Positions 1 through 9,176 of a stretch of DNA of 64,000 bases are shown here, piece by piece (within the stretch, counting starts at the first letter, position 1; the number at the start of each line of letters is the position of its first letter). The notes below the pieces were generated by a model, which was given only the letters and a program-made list of their open reading frames with translations, ran no database searches and was not told the DNA's origin. The stretch lies in the NCBI RefSeq assembly GCF_017876795.1, contig NZ_JAGIOR010000002.1, positions 434,001 through 498,000 on the forward strand. Direction: 5' to 3'. Origin of the DNA: Rhizobium leguminosarum. Lineage in GTDB: Bacteria > Pseudomonadota > Alphaproteobacteria > Rhizobiales > Rhizobiaceae. The position numbers and the translations under genes were made by a program.

Positions 1-149
1 TTCGAGGCCGATCCGAGGAACGTGCGGTATGTGCTAGAATGCGGCCGAAGGCGGAACGCGACAGACGCACTGCGAGGGGCGGTGTGATCGAACCGGAATT
101 CGCGCGACCGAGTGCCAACGTTGTGCTCTTGGAAGGGGAGACGAGGACG

Positions 150-1259
150 ATGCCGACACCAGAGCGACCCAGTCTAATAGTTCGACAGAAATCCCCACAG
201 AACATCGAGTTTCCGTTTGCGTCGCTCTCCGATTGGCTGATCCCAACCGAGCTGTTCTTCGTGCGAAACCATTTCCCGTCGCCGGACCTCGATGCGCGAG
301 ACTGGAGATTGCGCGTTGGCGGGGCGGTGGAGCGGCCGATCGAACTTGACCTCGACAGCATCGAGGCGATGCGGAGCACGACATTCACCGCCGTCGTCGA
401 GTGCGCAGGGAACGGGCGCGTCTACTATGTGCCGCCGAAGGAGGGGTTGCAGTGGCAGAACGGAGCCGTCGGCAACGCCGCGTGGACAGGTGTTCTTCTA
501 CGCGAGATTTTGGAAATGGCGGGCGTTAAGCGAACCGCACGTGAGGTTCTGCTCGTAGGTGCCGACAGCGGCGTCGTCGACACGAACAAGAAAACGGCTT
601 CTCCCGGCTCCATCTCTTTTGCGCGCAGTTTACCGCTTGAGAAGGCCATCGCTGACAGCACGATCCTTGCCTATTCGATGAACGAGGAGCCGTTGACGCG
701 CGATCACGGCTACCCGCTACGCGCGGTGGTGGGTGGCTGGTTCGGCATGGCTTGGGTCAAGTGGATCACGCATATCACGGTTGTGGAGCAACCGTTCCTT
801 GGGTACTGGCAGGCGCGCGACTATTTCCGTTGGGAGCGCAGCCTCGGGGAGCCCAGGCTGGTCCCCCTTGCGGAGATGGAGGTCAAAGCGCAGATCGCGC
901 GTCCCGTGCAGGGGGCGCGTCTCATCGCCGGCCAACCGTACCGGATTTTCGGAGCCGCCTGGAGCGGAGAGGCCGTTATCCGGCAGGTGCAGGTCTGCAC
1001 CGGAGATGGCAGGGGCTGGCGCGAGGGAAGGCTCCTCGAAACAGAACGTCCCTTTGCATGGCGCTTGTGGGAGTACATGTGGACCCCTGAAAAAGTGGGG
1101 CGATATACACTGCGATGTCGCGCGACCGATGCGGCGGGGTGCGTGCAGCCCGACCTCCCGCGTTCCGACTGCGAGAGCTACGCGGCCAATTGGATCGTTC
1201 CGGTGGAGGTTACGGTCGTTCCGGAGCCGCAGACGTACGAGGAGGAATTCGTGATCTAA
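150..1259 (+). CDS. Sulfite-oxidase-family molybdopterin oxidoreductase
   Basis: A 369-residue protein of the sulfite oxidase/YedY-SoxC superfamily. The molybdenum-ligating cysteine lies in the ECAGNGR motif (Cys85), and the C-terminal third (about 250-360) looks like the Mo-co dimerisation domain (VTVVPEP end, WxW-rich segment). The upstream in-frame ATG at 39 would add 37 residues, but the ATG at 150 has a strong ribosome site (GGAAGGGGAG at 131-140), so it is chosen. No signal peptide or Tat motif is visible at this start, which is unusual because most relatives are exported; the enzyme may be cytoplasmic. Substrate (sulfite or another oxo-acceptor) cannot be told. No haem or partner cytochrome gene sits next to it, and the neighbours give no pathway clue. 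Confidence 0.85.
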   Translation: MPTPERPSLIVRQKSPQNIEFPFASLSDWLIPTELFFVRNHFPSPDLDARDWRLRVGGAVERPIELDLDSIEAMRSTTFTAVVECAGNGRVYYVPPKEGLQWQNGAVGNAAWTGVLLREILEMAGVKRTAREVLLVGADSGVVDTNKKTASPGSISFARSLPLEKAIADSTILAYSMNEEPLTRDHGYPLRAVVGGWFGMAWVKWITHITVVEQPFLGYWQARDYFRWERSLGEPRLVPLAEMEVKAQIARPVQGARLIAGQPYRIFGAAWSGEAVIRQVQVCTGDGRGWREGRLLETERPFAWRLWEYMWTPEKVGRYTLRCRATDAAGCVQPDLPRSDCESYAANWIVPVEVTVVPEPQTYEEEFVI

Positions 1260-1502
1260 TCACCCGCATGGGGCGGAATGGCGGCTTTTGGCGCACTGCG
1301 ACCCGCGTTGTCACTGCGTCATGTCCGCTTTGCAGCAACAGCTACCTGTGGCTCGATGACCATTATGGGGGCGCGTTCCCGCCGGACATTCACCCTTAAT
1401 CCAAATGTGCCGAATGCTCACCTTGATCAGTTGAGCTCGCTGGCTGATCACATCCAGGTAGAGTGTCTTCTCACCGTATTGAAGGCCGTGATAAATGGGC
1501 CT

Positions 1503-2012
1503 ATGGGCATCAAGAACTATCTAATCGAAGGCGGCTCGGGTACTGGAAAGACGTCTGTCGCTACCGAACTGGAGCGGCGGGGCTACCATGTCGTCCATGG
1601 TGACCGCGTTTTGGCCTATGTCTGCGACCCCGAGACAGGCCAGGCGCTCGCGGGACCACCCGAAGGGGCAGACCACATCGCTTGGGGATACGCTCACTGG
1701 ATCTGGCCTGTCGACAAGGTCCGAGCTATAGCTGCCGACACCACCCATGCTGCCACGTTCTTTTGTGGCGGTTCGCGCAATTTCCACAAATTCCTGGACC
1801 TGTTCGATAAGATTTTCGTGCTCGACATCGACGTTGAGACGTTGAACCGACGACTGGATGGGCGGCCGAATGAGCCGGGCTTCGAGCCGGCCGAGCGGGC
1901 TCTGGTGCTCCGCTACCATCGTAGCCGGGAGTATCTTCCTGCCGGCAATAATATCGACACGGCGAATACCGTCCCAGGCGTCGTCGACGATATCCTGGCT
2001 CAACTTACCTGA
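1503..2012 (+). CDS. Small P-loop (AAA-type) kinase-like protein
   Basis: A 169-residue nucleotide-binding protein. The Walker A motif GGSGTGKT is at residues 10-17, almost at the N-terminus, followed by VVHGDRVLAY, a layout seen in small nucleoside-kinase-like or shikimate-kinase-like ATPases. A Walker B-like FVLDIDVETLNRRL segment occurs near residue 100 and an Arg-rich RPNEPG stretch could be the lid. The open frame extends upstream to 1278, but that part looks non-coding and residue 1 at 1503 places the P-loop as in homologues. No clear ribosome site was seen. Substrate unknown; it stands alone after the molybdoenzyme. Confidence 0.7.
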   Translation: MGIKNYLIEGGSGTGKTSVATELERRGYHVVHGDRVLAYVCDPETGQALAGPPEGADHIAWGYAHWIWPVDKVRAIAADTTHAATFFCGGSRNFHKFLDLFDKIFVLDIDVETLNRRLDGRPNEPGFEPAERALVLRYHRSREYLPAGNNIDTANTVPGVVDDILAQLT

Positions 2013-2277
2013 GGCCCGGCAGGTTTGTGATCGGGAGGGAAGCAACCGATTATTGCGAGAAAGACGCTGGCTGCCGTACGGCTCGCTGGCGGCGTTGTCG
2101 GTTTCATAGTCGACCGGCCGTTCTAAGAATGACAAACCGGGCGTCCTAACGGCCGTCTTGAGGGCGCGAAGCTGCCGAAGCACTTCTGCAGCTGTCGGCC
2201 CGTGCCAGACGATTTTTGCCGCCGCCGCAGCGCATGCCTTCGGATGACCGGTCTATGGCATGGAATATTAGAGACGC

Positions 2278-2325
2278 TTGCGCTTCCTGCGCGACCAGGC
2301 TATACACTGAACTGAATGGTTCAGT
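2278..2325 (+). promoter_or_regulatory. Promoter and candidate operator over the ArsR start codon
   Basis: TTGCGC (2278-2283) and TATACA (2301-2306) are separated by 17 bases, a good sigma-70-type pair. A perfect inverted repeat ACTGAAC-N6-GTTCAGT spans 2306-2325 and covers the ATG at 2316. The predicted transcript would begin within a few bases of the start codon, so the regulator may be translated from an almost leaderless mRNA and repress itself. The stretch 2013-2277 before it holds no gene that I can support. Confidence 0.5.
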
Positions 2326-2663
2326 ATTTAGGTTCTCCCCTCGATCTCTCGTTTGCGGCGCTGTCCGATGTGACCCGCCGCGGGATCATCGATCAGCTTG
2401 GGCGAGGGGACGCGTCGATCACCAGTCTCGCGGATAAGTTCCAGATGACGCTGACCGGCATGAAGAAGCACGTCCAGGTTCTCGAGCGGGCGGGGCTCGT
2501 CATCACGCAGAAGGTTGGACGGGTGAGAACCTGCAAGCTTGGGAAACGCGGCCTCAAGGCGGAGGCCGAGTGGATCGAGGCGCATCGCAAGCTCTTCGAG
2601 GCCCGCTTCGAAGCATTGGACGAAATCATCAACGAAATGAAACAGGAGGGAAGCGATGACTGA
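2316..2663 (+). CDS. ArsR-family transcriptional regulator
   Basis: A 115-residue winged-helix repressor of the ArsR type. The DLSFAALSDVTRRGII opening and the recognition region ITSLADKFQMTLTGMKKHVQVLERAGLV (about 35-63) are typical. No cysteine metal-sensing motif (ELCVCDL) is present, so it is not a metal sensor of the classical kind. It overlaps the next gene by eight bases (ATGACTGA), so the two are translationally coupled. ArsR regulators paired with an SRPBCC-domain protein are a common conserved couple. There is no ribosome site upstream of the ATG, in line with a near-leaderless message. Confidence 0.85.
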   Translation: MVQYLGSPLDLSFAALSDVTRRGIIDQLGRGDASITSLADKFQMTLTGMKKHVQVLERAGLVITQKVGRVRTCKLGKRGLKAEAEWIEAHRKLFEARFEALDEIINEMKQEGSDD

Positions 2664-3159
2664 GCAAGTTAACAGTGCAGGTGGCGCGCGGAACCGCACG
2701 TCAGTCGAGCGCAGAGGGGATCGCGAACTCTTGGTAACGCGGACATTCGATGCGCCGCCGAGCACGGTTTACAGGGCGTGGAGCCAGCCCGAGCTGTTCC
2801 AGCGCTGGTGGGTGCCAAAATCTGCATCCGGCATTTTGCTCGTATCGTGCGAAATGGACGTCTGTACCGGCGGCAAATATCGGCTGGAATTCGGCGCCGG
2901 CGGTTCGGACACCATGGCCTTCTATGGCAAGTATCTCGAGGTGGTGCCGAACGAGCGCATCGTCTGGACCAACGACGAGGGCGAAGAGGGCGCGATCACG
3001 ACCGTGACCTTCGAGGATCAAGGCGGGAGCACGCTCCTGATTTTCCACGAAGTCTATCCGTCCAAGGAGGCGCTTGAGGAAGCACTACAGGGCTCAGCGG
3101 CCGCATTGCCGGAGCAGTTGGTGCAGCTCGACGAATTGCTTTCCAGTATAGGCGAGTAG
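2656..3159 (+). CDS. SRPBCC (AHSA1-like) domain protein
   Basis: A 167-residue START-like/AHSA1 domain protein: LVTRTFDAPPSTVYRAWSQPELFQRWW near residue 23 is the hallmark entry into the fold, and later segments (ERIVWTND, TTVTFEDQGGSTLLIFHEVYPS) match the ligand-binding beta sheet. Family members bind small hydrophobic ligands; no substrate can be assigned. A ribosome site (AACAGGAGG) lies inside the end of the upstream ArsR gene, which it overlaps by eight bases. The pair probably forms a two-gene operon controlled by the ArsR protein. Confidence 0.85.
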   Translation: MTEQVNSAGGARNRTSVERRGDRELLVTRTFDAPPSTVYRAWSQPELFQRWWVPKSASGILLVSCEMDVCTGGKYRLEFGAGGSDTMAFYGKYLEVVPNERIVWTNDEGEEGAITTVTFEDQGGSTLLIFHEVYPSKEALEEALQGSAAALPEQLVQLDELLSSIGE

Positions 3160-3331
3160 CGCGGGTCGGGAAACTTGCACCGAGGGAACGTCTGCTCTCG
3201 GGTGACTCCACCCGGCCCTTCTGGCCGGAGCGAAGGCGCGAAGCTGCCGAATACTGATTGCCCAATGAAAGTCCGCCATGACCGTAGCGGAATTTGCTAA
3301 AATTGACTGGACCTCGACGAGCAGACCAACC

Positions 3332-4738
3332 TCACGACAGCGCGAAGATCCTGACCTCCCTGCCGATGCCCTGAAGTTCCGCCATCCGGGAGGCGGAGGT
3401 AATGCCGCTGTCGCGCAGGATCTCCGAAACTTGGGCATCCCCGACAATCGCCTCCGTCGTCATGATCACATTGGGATCGGCGAGGCTCTGAACCCGGGAG
3501 GCGATGTTGACGGTCTGGCCGAAGTAGTCCTGCCGGTCGTTCAGGTTGACTGCAAGGCATGGTCCTTCATGGATGCCGATCTTCAGGAGAAGATCGTCGC
3601 TGCCGTGTTCGGCATTTAAACGAAGCATCGCCTCCCGCATCCGCAGCGCGGCCGCTACGGCGCGGTCCGGGCTCGGAAAGGTCGCCATCACGGCATCGCC
3701 AATGGTTTTGACCACCGCTCCGGCCTCTGTTGCGACGATCTCATGAAGAACTCTGAAATGCGCTCGCACCAGATCGAAAGCGGCAAGATCTCCGACGCGC
3801 TCGTAAAGCGCCGTCGAGCCTCTCAGGTCGGTGAAGAGGAAAGTCAGGCTGGTGATTTTGAGGCGCTGGTCGACATCGAGCGTGTCGGTCCGATAGATGT
3901 CGCGGAAACTCTGGTTCGTCAGCAGACGTTTGGCTGTCAGAAAAGCGCGCCTGCTACCCAGCAGATCGTGCAGGTCATCTCCAGCGATGCAAACGTTCGG
4001 CACTACTCTGCTATCGGTGTGGTTTTCGAGGGTCAGCCGCAGCAAGCCGGGACGCAGCGTGACCGTTTCGTTCAGTGCATGCCCCCGACTGATGACCATC
4101 GACAGGTTTTGACGTTCGTCTGTGGGCTCACCCTTCACGTCGATGAACTGCGCCGAGTGCGTTACCGCATCGAAGATGATGACGAATTGCGCCGGCAGTT
4201 GCAGTGAGACGAAGGCCTTCTCGCCCGGAGCCAACTCGATCATTTCCAACATGATGCGGGCGAACTTCGCTTCCAGATCCTCCGGCAAGTCGACGCCGGA
4301 GCTGAAGAAGATTTGGCGGTAGTATTCAAGCGGAGGCAGCCGATCGGGGTCGTGGGCAGCGATCCTGCGAACGCGCGGGCTGACTGTGAATGTTACCTCG
4401 ACCATCTCGTCGAGGGTGGGTTCGTATCCGGCGGCGCAGAGCGCACAATGGTACGTCTCATGCACGACCCCTTTGAGAGTTGCGCCACTGTCAAGAACAC
4501 CGCCGCATCCCGGGCAAAGGACATTCCAGGTCATCTCGAACGCGCCTATGCGGGCTGCATGCAGAAGCGCTGCGATCGTTTTCTCTTCATCGAGATGATG
4601 CGTCTTGGCGAAGGCGAGCGCATTGATGCGATTGAGATCGCGATCAGAGCCATGCGTGACGACGTTTTCGATGCACTCGACCGTCTGCGGGTCAGCCGCC
4701 TGTCGCAGTGTGGCAAAAAGCACGTCCATTTCACTCAT
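3332..4738 (-). CDS. Class III adenylate/guanylate cyclase with zinc-ribbon N-terminal domain
   Basis: A 468-residue soluble protein. The C-terminal part (about 296-468) is a class III cyclase catalytic domain: FLFTDLRGST with metal-binding Asp304, KTIGDAVMA with Asp348, and GQTVNIASRV near the C-terminus carrying the Asn/Arg pair. The N-terminal 290 residues resemble the DUF5939-type region seen in front of some cyclases and include CPGC (75-78) and CALC (98-101), a probable zinc ribbon. No membrane segments are seen. The ATG at 4738 has GGAG nine bases upstream and is preferred to the ATG at 4759. It follows the MarR gene on the same strand after a 122-base gap, and no link to hydroxycinnamate use is evident. 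The 172 bases beyond its stop hold no gene. Confidence 0.85.
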   Translation of the reverse strand: MSEMDVLFATLRQAADPQTVECIENVVTHGSDRDLNRINALAFAKTHHLDEEKTIAALLHAARIGAFEMTWNVLCPGCGGVLDSGATLKGVVHETYHCALCAAGYEPTLDEMVEVTFTVSPRVRRIAAHDPDRLPPLEYYRQIFFSSGVDLPEDLEAKFARIMLEMIELAPGEKAFVSLQLPAQFVIIFDAVTHSAQFIDVKGEPTDERQNLSMVISRGHALNETVTLRPGLLRLTLENHTDSRVVPNVCIAGDDLHDLLGSRRAFLTAKRLLTNQSFRDIYRTDTLDVDQRLKITSLTFLFTDLRGSTALYERVGDLAAFDLVRAHFRVLHEIVATEAGAVVKTIGDAVMATFPSPDRAVAAALRMREAMLRLNAEHGSDDLLLKIGIHEGPCLAVNLNDRQDYFGQTVNIASRVQSLADPNVIMTTEAIVGDAQVSEILRDSGITSASRMAELQGIGREVRIFALS

Positions 4739-4860
4739 GAGACAAGTCTCCGTGTGCATAACCCACGGCGGACGACGCCAGGACCGGGATCATAACACGG
4801 GAGTTTCCCAATAGAAATCTATAGGCTTAAATGCGGCTTGCTTCGCAAGCGGAAGGGGTT

Positions 4861-5346
4861 TCAGCGCCCCTTATAGATCCGCTTCAGCGCGGCCAGCAGC
4901 GCATCCATTTCGTCCGGCGAAAACAACTCGATGAAGCGCTGTTCATGCATGGTGATCAGCTCGCGCGCCCGCGCGAGCATGGCATGTCCCGCCTCTGTCA
5001 GATGCAGTTCCTGGCGCCGGCGATCTGCCGCGGAAGGACGGCGCTCGATGAAGTCGCGGGCCGCCAGCCGGTTGACAAGGGCCATCATGGTCGCGCGGTC
5101 GGTGCCGAGCGTATTGGCAAGGTCGATCTGCGATACGCCGGGATTGCCCGCGACAAGTTCCATCACTGCGAGTTGCTTCTGCGTCAGCCGAAGCTCCTCC
5201 ATGGTTTCAGCGAAGTCGCGATAGATCGCGACATGCGCCATGCGCAGATGAAAGCCCATGAGATTGCCGAGCCGACCGACGTCGAGCGGCGGCGTAAAGG
5301 AGGCCTCCTCGGCTTCGACATCCTCCGGCGGTGGTTTTGTGCCCAT
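4861..5346 (-). CDS. MarR-family regulator, probable hydroxycinnamate-responsive repressor
   Basis: A 161-residue MarR-type winged helix. The DNA-binding region runs about 77-125 (VSQIDLANTLGTDRATMMALVNRLAARDFIERRPSAADRR), flanked by dimerisation helices. It is transcribed divergently from the hydroxycinnamate operon. MarR proteins of this kind (FerR, HcaR, CouR in other bacteria) sense hydroxycinnamoyl-CoA and repress ligase/hydratase genes; this role here is inferred from position and from the palindrome at 5498-5517. The start at 5346 is the only good ATG of the frame. Confidence 0.8.
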   Translation of the reverse strand: MGTKPPPEDVEAEEASFTPPLDVGRLGNLMGFHLRMAHVAIYRDFAETMEELRLTQKQLAVMELVAGNPGVSQIDLANTLGTDRATMMALVNRLAARDFIERRPSAADRRRQELHLTEAGHAMLARARELITMHEQRFIELFSPDEMDALLAALKRIYKGR

Positions 5347-5497
5347 CGTTCACTCTCGCTTCATTCGGGGTCATAACCATCAAAAACAGCGGGTTAGTCA
5401 ATATCCCTGTTGGCGGCAGCAGGGATATTTTCCCGCGGTCCTCCGAAGGTTCGGATTTGCCGAAAACAGCCCCTTGCATCTTGTCCAAAAAAGATAT

Positions 5498-5517
5498 TAG
5501 TATGTGTTGCATACAAA
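5498..5517. promoter_or_regulatory. Candidate MarR operator
   Basis: TTAGTATG-TGTTG-CATACAAA: perfect 5-bp arms GTATG (5500-5504) and CATAC (5510-5514) about a 5-base centre, with A/T flanks that extend the symmetry with one mismatch. It lies between the divergent MarR gene and the CoA ligase, about 50 bases before the proposed GTG start. Size and symmetry fit a MarR dimer site; binding is inferred. Confidence 0.55.
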
Positions 5518-5563
5518 TATGATGCTTGCGGCGGAGGAGCGGCGGGCATGGGAGGAGAAAGTG

Positions 5564-7144
5564 GTGCATTCCTTTTCCGGGATGGCTTCTTCGGCGGATT
5601 GCGGACTGGTGAAGGATGATCCGATCCTCTACCGCGCTCGCGTCGCGCCGGATCGTCGGGCTCTGTTCGAGATCGCCACCGGCCGGCAGCTGACCTATGC
5701 CGAACTCGATGTGCGGATCGCCCATTGCGCCGGTTTCCTCCGCGATATGCTGGGGACGCAGCGGGACGGCGCGCGTGTCGCCATGCTGGGGCGCAATTCG
5801 ATGGATTCGCTCGTGCTTGCCTTTGCCTGCCAGCGCGCCGGTGCCATCTACGTGCCGCTTAACTGGCGCCTCAATGCCGCCGAGCTTCGGCCGATCCTTG
5901 CCGATTGCGCGCCGGCTCTCCTGGTCCACGACGAAGAGTTTTCGGCAGCCGTGGCAAGCCTTGCGGAGGCCGATCCCGAAATGGCGGTGATCGCGACGGC
6001 CGATGGCCCCGGCGGGTTTGCCGCGCGGATCGAGGCGAGCCTCCCGGGGGAGCCCGTGCCCGTCGATGCGGATCAACCTTGCGTCCTGCTCTATACGTCG
6101 GGCACGACCGGGCAGCCGAAGGGCGTCGTCATCACCCGCAGCAACGCCTTCTTTGCCGCCGTCAATTTTTCCTTCGTCGGCGAAATCGGGCCGGGATCGG
6201 TCGCGCTCTGCGACCTGCCGTTCTTCCACACGATCGGCCTGATCGCCGTGGCGCGCACGACATTGATGCTGGGCGGCACGCTCGTCGTCTCCGATCGGTT
6301 CACGCCGGCGCGCACCCTTGCAGCCCTTGCCGATCGGCAACGCGCCATCACCCATTATTTCGCCGTGCCACAGATCGCGCTCGCTCTGCGCGGCGACCCC
6401 GCTTATCGCGCCGCGGCTCTTTCCGGCCTGCACGCGCTCTTCGTCGGCGGCGCGCCGCTGACCCAGGCATTGATCGAAAGCTATCTCGGCGATGGCGTGG
6501 CACTGGTCAACGGTTACGGCATGAGCGAGGCGGGCACGGTGCTGCATGTGCCGATCGACCGGCGTGCCGTCCAGGATAATCCCGGCAGTGTCGGTCTTCC
6601 CGCACCGCTTCTCGACATCCGCATCGTCGGCGAAGAGGGCCGCGACGTCGGGGAAGGCGAGATCGGCGAATTATGGCTGCGCGGGCCGGCGGTGACGCCG
6701 GGCTATTGGAACAAGCCTGAGGAGACCGCTGCCGCCTTCACCGACGGCTGGTACCGCACCGGCGATCTCGGCCGCCGCGAAGCCAACGGCTTCTATCGGA
6801 TCGTCGACCGGCTGAAGGACATGTATATCAGCGGCGGCGAGAATGTTTATCCCGCCGAGGTCGAAGCAGCGCTCGCAAGCCATCCCGATATTCTCGACGT
6901 CGCGGTCGTCGGTATTCCCGATATCAGGTGGGGCGAATGCGGCGTCGCGTATGTCGTGCAGCGGCCGGGTGCCGCGGCAACGGGCGAGGAGATTGCCGGC
7001 CATTGCGCGGCAAGGCTCGCCGCCTTCAAGCGCCCGGCCCGCATCCTCTTCGTCGAGAGTATTCCCCGCACCGCCTCCGGCAAGGTGCAGAAACATGTCC
7101 TGCGCCGGTTGCATTCCGACGAAACCCTTCAACGACAGGCCTGA
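5564..7144 (+). CDS. fcs: Hydroxycinnamoyl-CoA (feruloyl-CoA) synthetase
   Basis: A 526-residue ANL-superfamily acyl-CoA synthetase. The AMP-binding motif YTSGTTGQPKG is near residue 177, followed by GYGMSE, YRTGDLG and the C-terminal lysine signature RTASGKVQKHV. It should activate ferulate, p-coumarate or caffeate with ATP and CoA; specificity is inferred from the hydratase-lyase gene that follows. The frame opens at a GTG at 5504, but that lies inside the operator palindrome. The GTG at 5564 has GGAGGAG at 5551-5557 and is preferred; ATG 5582 is another option. First gene of a four-gene operon. Confidence 0.85.
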   Translation: MHSFSGMASSADCGLVKDDPILYRARVAPDRRALFEIATGRQLTYAELDVRIAHCAGFLRDMLGTQRDGARVAMLGRNSMDSLVLAFACQRAGAIYVPLNWRLNAAELRPILADCAPALLVHDEEFSAAVASLAEADPEMAVIATADGPGGFAARIEASLPGEPVPVDADQPCVLLYTSGTTGQPKGVVITRSNAFFAAVNFSFVGEIGPGSVALCDLPFFHTIGLIAVARTTLMLGGTLVVSDRFTPARTLAALADRQRAITHYFAVPQIALALRGDPAYRAAALSGLHALFVGGAPLTQALIESYLGDGVALVNGYGMSEAGTVLHVPIDRRAVQDNPGSVGLPAPLLDIRIVGEEGRDVGEGEIGELWLRGPAVTPGYWNKPEETAAAFTDGWYRTGDLGRREANGFYRIVDRLKDMYISGGENVYPAEVEAALASHPDILDVAVVGIPDIRWGECGVAYVVQRPGAAATGEEIAGHCAARLAAFKRPARILFVESIPRTASGKVQKHVLRRLHSDETLQRQA

Positions 7145-7189
7145 TGAAGCGGCCCCGGCATTCAATGCTGAAACCAATGGAGTAGACCC

Positions 7190-8014
7190 ATGACTGATAT
7201 GAAATCGCCGGTTCTGGTCGAATTCGATAACGGCATCGCTTTCGTGACCCTCAACCGCCCTGAAAAGCGTAATGCGATGAATCCGGCTCTCAATGCCCGG
7301 ATGCTCGAAGTGCTCGATGAACTCGAGGGCGACGAGCGCTGCGGCGTTCTCGTGTTGCGCGGCGCCGGCGAGTCCTGGTCCGCCGGCATGGATCTGAAGG
7401 AATATTTCCGCGACAATGACGACAAGCCACGCGATGCCACGCTGAAGGCGCGGCGCCAATCCGGCGGCTGGTGGGGCCGACTGATGTATTTCGAAAAGCC
7501 CACGATCGCCATGGTCAATGGCTGGTGCTTCGGCGGCGCCTTCACGCCGCTCGTTTCCTGCGATCTCGCCATCGCCGCCGAGGAAGCGAATTTCGGCCTT
7601 TCCGAGATCAATTGGGGCATCCTGCCGGGCGGCAACGTCACCCGCGCGGTCGCCGAGGTGATGCGCCATCGCGACGCGCTCTACTACATCATGACCGGCG
7701 AATTGTTCGGCGGGCGCAAGGCCGCCGAAATGGGTCTGGTCAACGAGGCCGTGCCGCTGGCCGAGCTTGAAACCCAGGTCCGCAAGATCTGCGCCAGCCT
7801 GCTCGAAAAGAACCCGGTGACGCTGAAGGCCGCCAAGGATACCTATAAGCGCGTGCGCAACCTGCCCTGGGATCTGGCCGACGATTACATCTACGCCAAG
7901 CTGGAGCAGATGCTGTTTCTCGACAAGACCAAGGGGCGCGACGAGGGGCTGAAGCAGTTCCTCGACGACAAGACCTATCAACCGGGGCTCGGCGCCTACA
8001 AGCGCGGCCGCTGA
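7190..8014 (+). CDS. p-Hydroxycinnamoyl-CoA hydratase-lyase (vanillin-forming)
   Basis: A 274-residue crotonase-fold enzyme that closely follows the Pseudomonas hydroxycinnamoyl-CoA hydratase-lyase throughout: NRPEKRNAM, SAGMDLKEYFR, VNGWCFGG, SEINWGI, EKNPV and a QFLDDK ending. Glu139 in SEINWGI corresponds to the catalytic glutamate and Tyr235 in YIYAKL to the phenol-contacting tyrosine. It hydrates feruloyl-CoA (or p-coumaroyl-CoA) and splits it to vanillin (or 4-hydroxybenzaldehyde) and acetyl-CoA. It begins 45 bases after the ligase. The specific resemblance makes ordinary fatty-acid enoyl-CoA hydratase unlikely. Confidence 0.92.
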   Translation: MTDMKSPVLVEFDNGIAFVTLNRPEKRNAMNPALNARMLEVLDELEGDERCGVLVLRGAGESWSAGMDLKEYFRDNDDKPRDATLKARRQSGGWWGRLMYFEKPTIAMVNGWCFGGAFTPLVSCDLAIAAEEANFGLSEINWGILPGGNVTRAVAEVMRHRDALYYIMTGELFGGRKAAEMGLVNEAVPLAELETQVRKICASLLEKNPVTLKAAKDTYKRVRNLPWDLADDYIYAKLEQMLFLDKTKGRDEGLKQFLDDKTYQPGLGAYKRGR

Positions 8015-8048
8015 GGGTTCGCGGGCAAATCATCAGGAGGAGGAAACC

Positions 8049-9155
8049 ATGAAGATTCATGCCGCGGTGGCGCGTGCGCCGCATATGCCGTTTTCGCTGG
8101 AAAGCCTCGATCTGGAGGAGCCGCGCGAGGGGGAGATCCTGGTTCGCGTCGTCGCGACCGGGGTTTGTCACACCGATATCGTCATGCGCGACCAGCATCT
8201 GCCGGTGCCGCAGCCGGTGGTGCTCGGCCATGAAGGTGCTGGCATCGTCGAGCGTGTCGGGCCGGGCGTTGCCAAGGTGAAGCCTGGCGATCACGTGGTC
8301 ATGACCTTCAATTCCTGCGGTCATTGCCCGAGCTGCAACGATCACGAAGAGACCTATTGCCATGAATTTTTCCCGCGCAATTTCTTCGGTTCGCGTGCCG
8401 ATGGTTCGAGCGGGCTCTCCTACAGAGGGGAGCGGGTGAACGGCAATATTTTCGGGCAATCCTCCTTTGCCAGCCACGCGCTCTGCCATGAGCGCAATAT
8501 CGTGAAAGTGCAAAGGGATGCCGATCTGGCGCTGCTTGGGCCGCTTGCCTGCGGCATCCAGACCGGCGCCGGCGCAGTCATGAATGCGCTCAAGGTCGAA
8601 CCGGGAAAAGTGCTTGCGGTGTTCGGCATGGGGTCCGTCGGCCTCGCCGCCGTCATGGCGGCGCGGATCGTCGGCGCTTCGCGCATCATCGCCGTCGACG
8701 TCAACGAGGCGCGGCTGGCGCTTGCCGCTGAACTCGGCGCGACCGATATCGTCAATGGCAAAGCGAGCGACGCCGTCGCCGCGATCATGGCGCTGACGGG
8801 CGCGGGCGTCGATTATGCGATCGATGCCTCCGGCGTGCCCGCCGTCATCGACCAGTGCGTGCGGGTGCTGGCGCCGCGCGGCACCTGCGGTATTGTCGGC
8901 GCTTCGCCCCATGGCGCAACGCTGACGCTCGATCTCACCCATATCCTCTCCGGCGGGCGCCGGGTGCGCGGCATCGTCGAGGGCGACTCCAATCCCGACG
9001 TGCTGATCCCGCTTCTGATCGATCTTCACAGACAGGGCCGCTTCCCGTTCGACAGGCTCGTCACCTTCTATGATTTCGCCGACATCAACCGGGCGGTGGA
9101 GGATGCCGAAAAGGGCATCGTGCTGAAACCGGTCGTCCGCCAGCCCGCCGCCTGA
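8049..9155 (+). CDS. Zinc-dependent aryl-alcohol dehydrogenase
   Basis: A 368-residue medium-chain dehydrogenase. Catalytic zinc ligands are in GVCHTD and GHEGAG; the structural zinc motif is [15 protein letters not shown]; the Rossmann signature is [11 protein letters not shown] near residue 200. The benzyl/aryl-alcohol dehydrogenase branch (XylB/AreB-like) is the best match. In this operon it would interconvert vanillin or hydroxybenzaldehydes with their alcohols, or oxidise coniferyl-type alcohols from lignin precursors; which one is inferred. A ribosome site AGGAGGAGG sits just before the ATG. Confidence 0.85.
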   Translation: MKIHAAVARAPHMPFSLESLDLEEPREGEILVRVVATGVCHTDIVMRDQHLPVPQPVVLGHEGAGIVERVGPGVAKVKPGDHVVMTFNSCGHCPSCNDHEETYCHEFFPRNFFGSRADGSSGLSYRGERVNGNIFGQSSFASHALCHERNIVKVQRDADLALLGPLACGIQTGAGAVMNALKVEPGKVLAVFGMGSVGLAAVMAARIVGASRIIAVDVNEARLALAAELGATDIVNGKASDAVAAIMALTGAGVDYAIDASGVPAVIDQCVRVLAPRGTCGIVGASPHGATLTLDLTHILSGGRRVRGIVEGDSNPDVLIPLLIDLHRQGRFPFDRLVTFYDFADINRAVEDAEKGIVLKPVVRQPAA

Positions 9156-9176
9156 CACCGTTCAAGGGAGGAAAGA

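Noticed and set aside
7740..9158. Long minus-strand frame opposite the alcohol dehydrogenase
   Set aside because: His/Asp/Gly-rich translation typical of antisense frames of GC-rich genes.
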